From Thermomicrobiales bacterium (GTDB taxonomy: Bacteria > Chloroflexota > Chloroflexia > Thermomicrobiales > UBA6265): DNA of 64,000 nucleotides. A program made the position numbers and the translations under genes. The DNA is taken from NCBI GenBank assembly GCA_041390825.1, contig JAWKPF010000014.1, positions 1 through 64,000 of the forward strand. The letters run 5' to 3'. This document shows positions 63,083-64,000 of the stretch, piece by piece (positions within the stretch are counted from its first letter, which is position 1; the number at the start of each line of letters is the position of its first letter). The notes beneath the pieces were generated by a model. That model did not search any database, had not been told where the DNA came from, and saw only the letters and a program-made list of their open reading frames with translations.

Positions 63083-64000
63083 GAGTTCCGCTGAAGTGGT
63101 TGCAAGAATTCGTCGAAGTCGATGTCGAACCGGCTGAACTGGCGCGGCGCTTGACGCTCGCAGGTCTGGAGGTCGAAAAGATCGACATTGTTGGCGCCGG
63201 TTGGGACAAGGTTTTCACCGCCGCTGTCATCAACGTCGAGCGACATCCCGATGCCGACCGGTTGGTGTTGGCCGACGTAGAAGCCGGTGAGCATCGGCTG
63301 ACGGTCGTTACCGGCGCGCCAAACATCGCCGCTGGTCAAAAGGTCGCGTTGGCTCTGGCCGGCGCCCGATTGATCGACGGGTACAGCGATTCCGGCGAGT
63401 ACAAGACACTCAAGCCAGGCAAGATCCGAGGAATCATGTCCGAGGGGATGGTCTGCTCCGAGAAAGAGCTCGGCATGTCGAACGAGCACGAGGGCATCCT
63501 CGTCTTGCCGGATGACGCCCCGGTCGGGCTGCCGTTGCAGGAGTACCTGGGTGACACGGTGCTCGAGTTCGAGATAACGCCGAACCTGGCGCATGACTTC
63601 TCGATTCTGGGCGTCGCCCGAGAGGTTGGCGCGCTATACCACCAGCCGCTTTCCGAACCCGTTCGGACCGATCTGGCATCCGTGCCCGCTTCACGCGAGG
63701 GACTGATCTCCATCGAATCACCAGATCTCTGCGCTCGATACATTGGCGCAGTTGTGAAGGGCATCGAGGTCGGGCCGTCACCTGAGTGGATGGCGCAGCG
63801 GCTCAACCAGGCGGGTGTTCGTTCGATCAACAACGTGGTCGATGTCACGAACTATGTGATGCTGGAATACGGCCAGCCCCTTCATGCCTTCGACCTGAAC
63901 CATCTGCATGGAAACCGGATCATCGTGCGAAGGGCCGTCGACGGTGAAGGGCTGGAAACGCTCGATCATGTCGATCGCGTGCTGGATTCCGACATGCTCG
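63079..64000 (+). CDS. pheT: Phenylalanyl-tRNA synthetase beta subunit (3'-truncated by window edge)
   Basis: The first 307 residues are present and the frame is open at the right edge; the full protein would be about 800 aa. RVPLKWLQEFVEVDVEPAELARRLTLAG opens the chain (split: VPLKWLQEFV; ARRLTLAGLEVE), followed by the EMAP/tRNA-binding-like domain (VTGAPNIAAGQKVALALAGARL, GKIRGIMSEGMVCSEKELGM) and the start of the B3/B4 region with SINNVVDVTNYVMLEYGQPLHAFD. Translationally coupled to pheS by ATGA and under the same T-box. Confidence 0.96.
   Translation, partial: MRVPLKWLQEFVEVDVEPAELARRLTLAGLEVEKIDIVGAGWDKVFTAAVINVERHPDADRLVLADVEAGEHRLTVVTGAPNIAAGQKVALALAGARLIDGYSDSGEYKTLKPGKIRGIMSEGMVCSEKELGMSNEHEGILVLPDDAPVGLPLQEYLGDTVLEFEITPNLAHDFSILGVAREVGALYHQPLSEPVRTDLASVPASREGLISIESPDLCARYIGAVVKGIEVGPSPEWMAQRLNQAGVRSINNVVDVTNYVMLEYGQPLHAFDLNHLHGNRIIVRRAVDGEGLETLDHVDRVLDSDML

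Overview
The window is a dense, high-GC bacterial chromosome segment with housekeeping genes on both strands and very little intergenic space. The gene set points to Chloroflexota, most likely the Thermomicrobia/Sphaerobacter side: a SEC-C-tailed SecA, a T-box in front of pheST, a ThiD-ThiG-ThiE-TenI/ThiS thiamin operon under a TPP riboswitch, glcDEF, a solo NuoG-like/NuoI pair, and many extended -10 promoters (TGC followed by a TATAAT-like hexamer). This placement is inferred from gene content and protein style; no rRNA or other phylogenetic marker was compared. No insertion sequences, prophage genes or CRISPR arrays were seen.

Layout. 0-5.6 kb: the 3' end of dnaG, selA, tRNA-Pro(CGG), tRNA-Arg(CCT), a GT4 glycosyltransferase, a class III aminotransferase and a small unknown gene. 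5.6-9.3 kb: the TPP riboswitch with its terminator, thiD, thiG, thiE and a tenI-thiS fusion, met at the 3' end by an antisense-overlapping ATL (MGMT-like) gene. 9.3-20 kb: secA, an LEA-like repeat protein, mnmG with a phosphoesterase, usp with two TrkA-type proteins, glutamate dehydrogenase and gatB. 20-28.5 kb: nuoG-like and nuoI, an aldehyde dehydrogenase, a DUF2200 protein, endonuclease IV, a GT2 enzyme, a LuxR-type response regulator and an SDR. 28.6-31.9 kb: a carbohydrate ABC importer lacking its ATPase. 31.9-42.1 kb: mutL, an AAG-type glycosylase, valS, uvrA, an HNH nuclease and serS.

42.1-50.2 kb: a minus-strand surface-polysaccharide-like operon. It encodes a 1058-aa protein combining a glycosidase-like domain with a Wzy-like domain, a second Wzy-like polymerase/ligase, a UPF0104 membrane protein, a GT4 enzyme, a small membrane protein and a MoxR ATPase. 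Three of these six genes carry frameshifts, which can all be explained as single-base insertions. A double-GAF HisKA_2 histidine kinase is divergent from the operon. 50.2-64 kb: glcFED on the minus strand, a DAO-family oxidoreductase, an NAD isocitrate dehydrogenase-like gene, gpmI, eno and the T-box-controlled pheS-pheT (pheT runs off the end).

The points most worth a second look are the glycosidase-like/Wzy protein, in which both expected catalytic glutamates are replaced; the run of frameshifts beside it; the TenI-ThiS fusion; the sense/antisense overlap of thiS with the ATL gene; the TPP expression platform with a duplicated GGCAAC; and the hairpins found at every convergent gene pair that leaves room for one.
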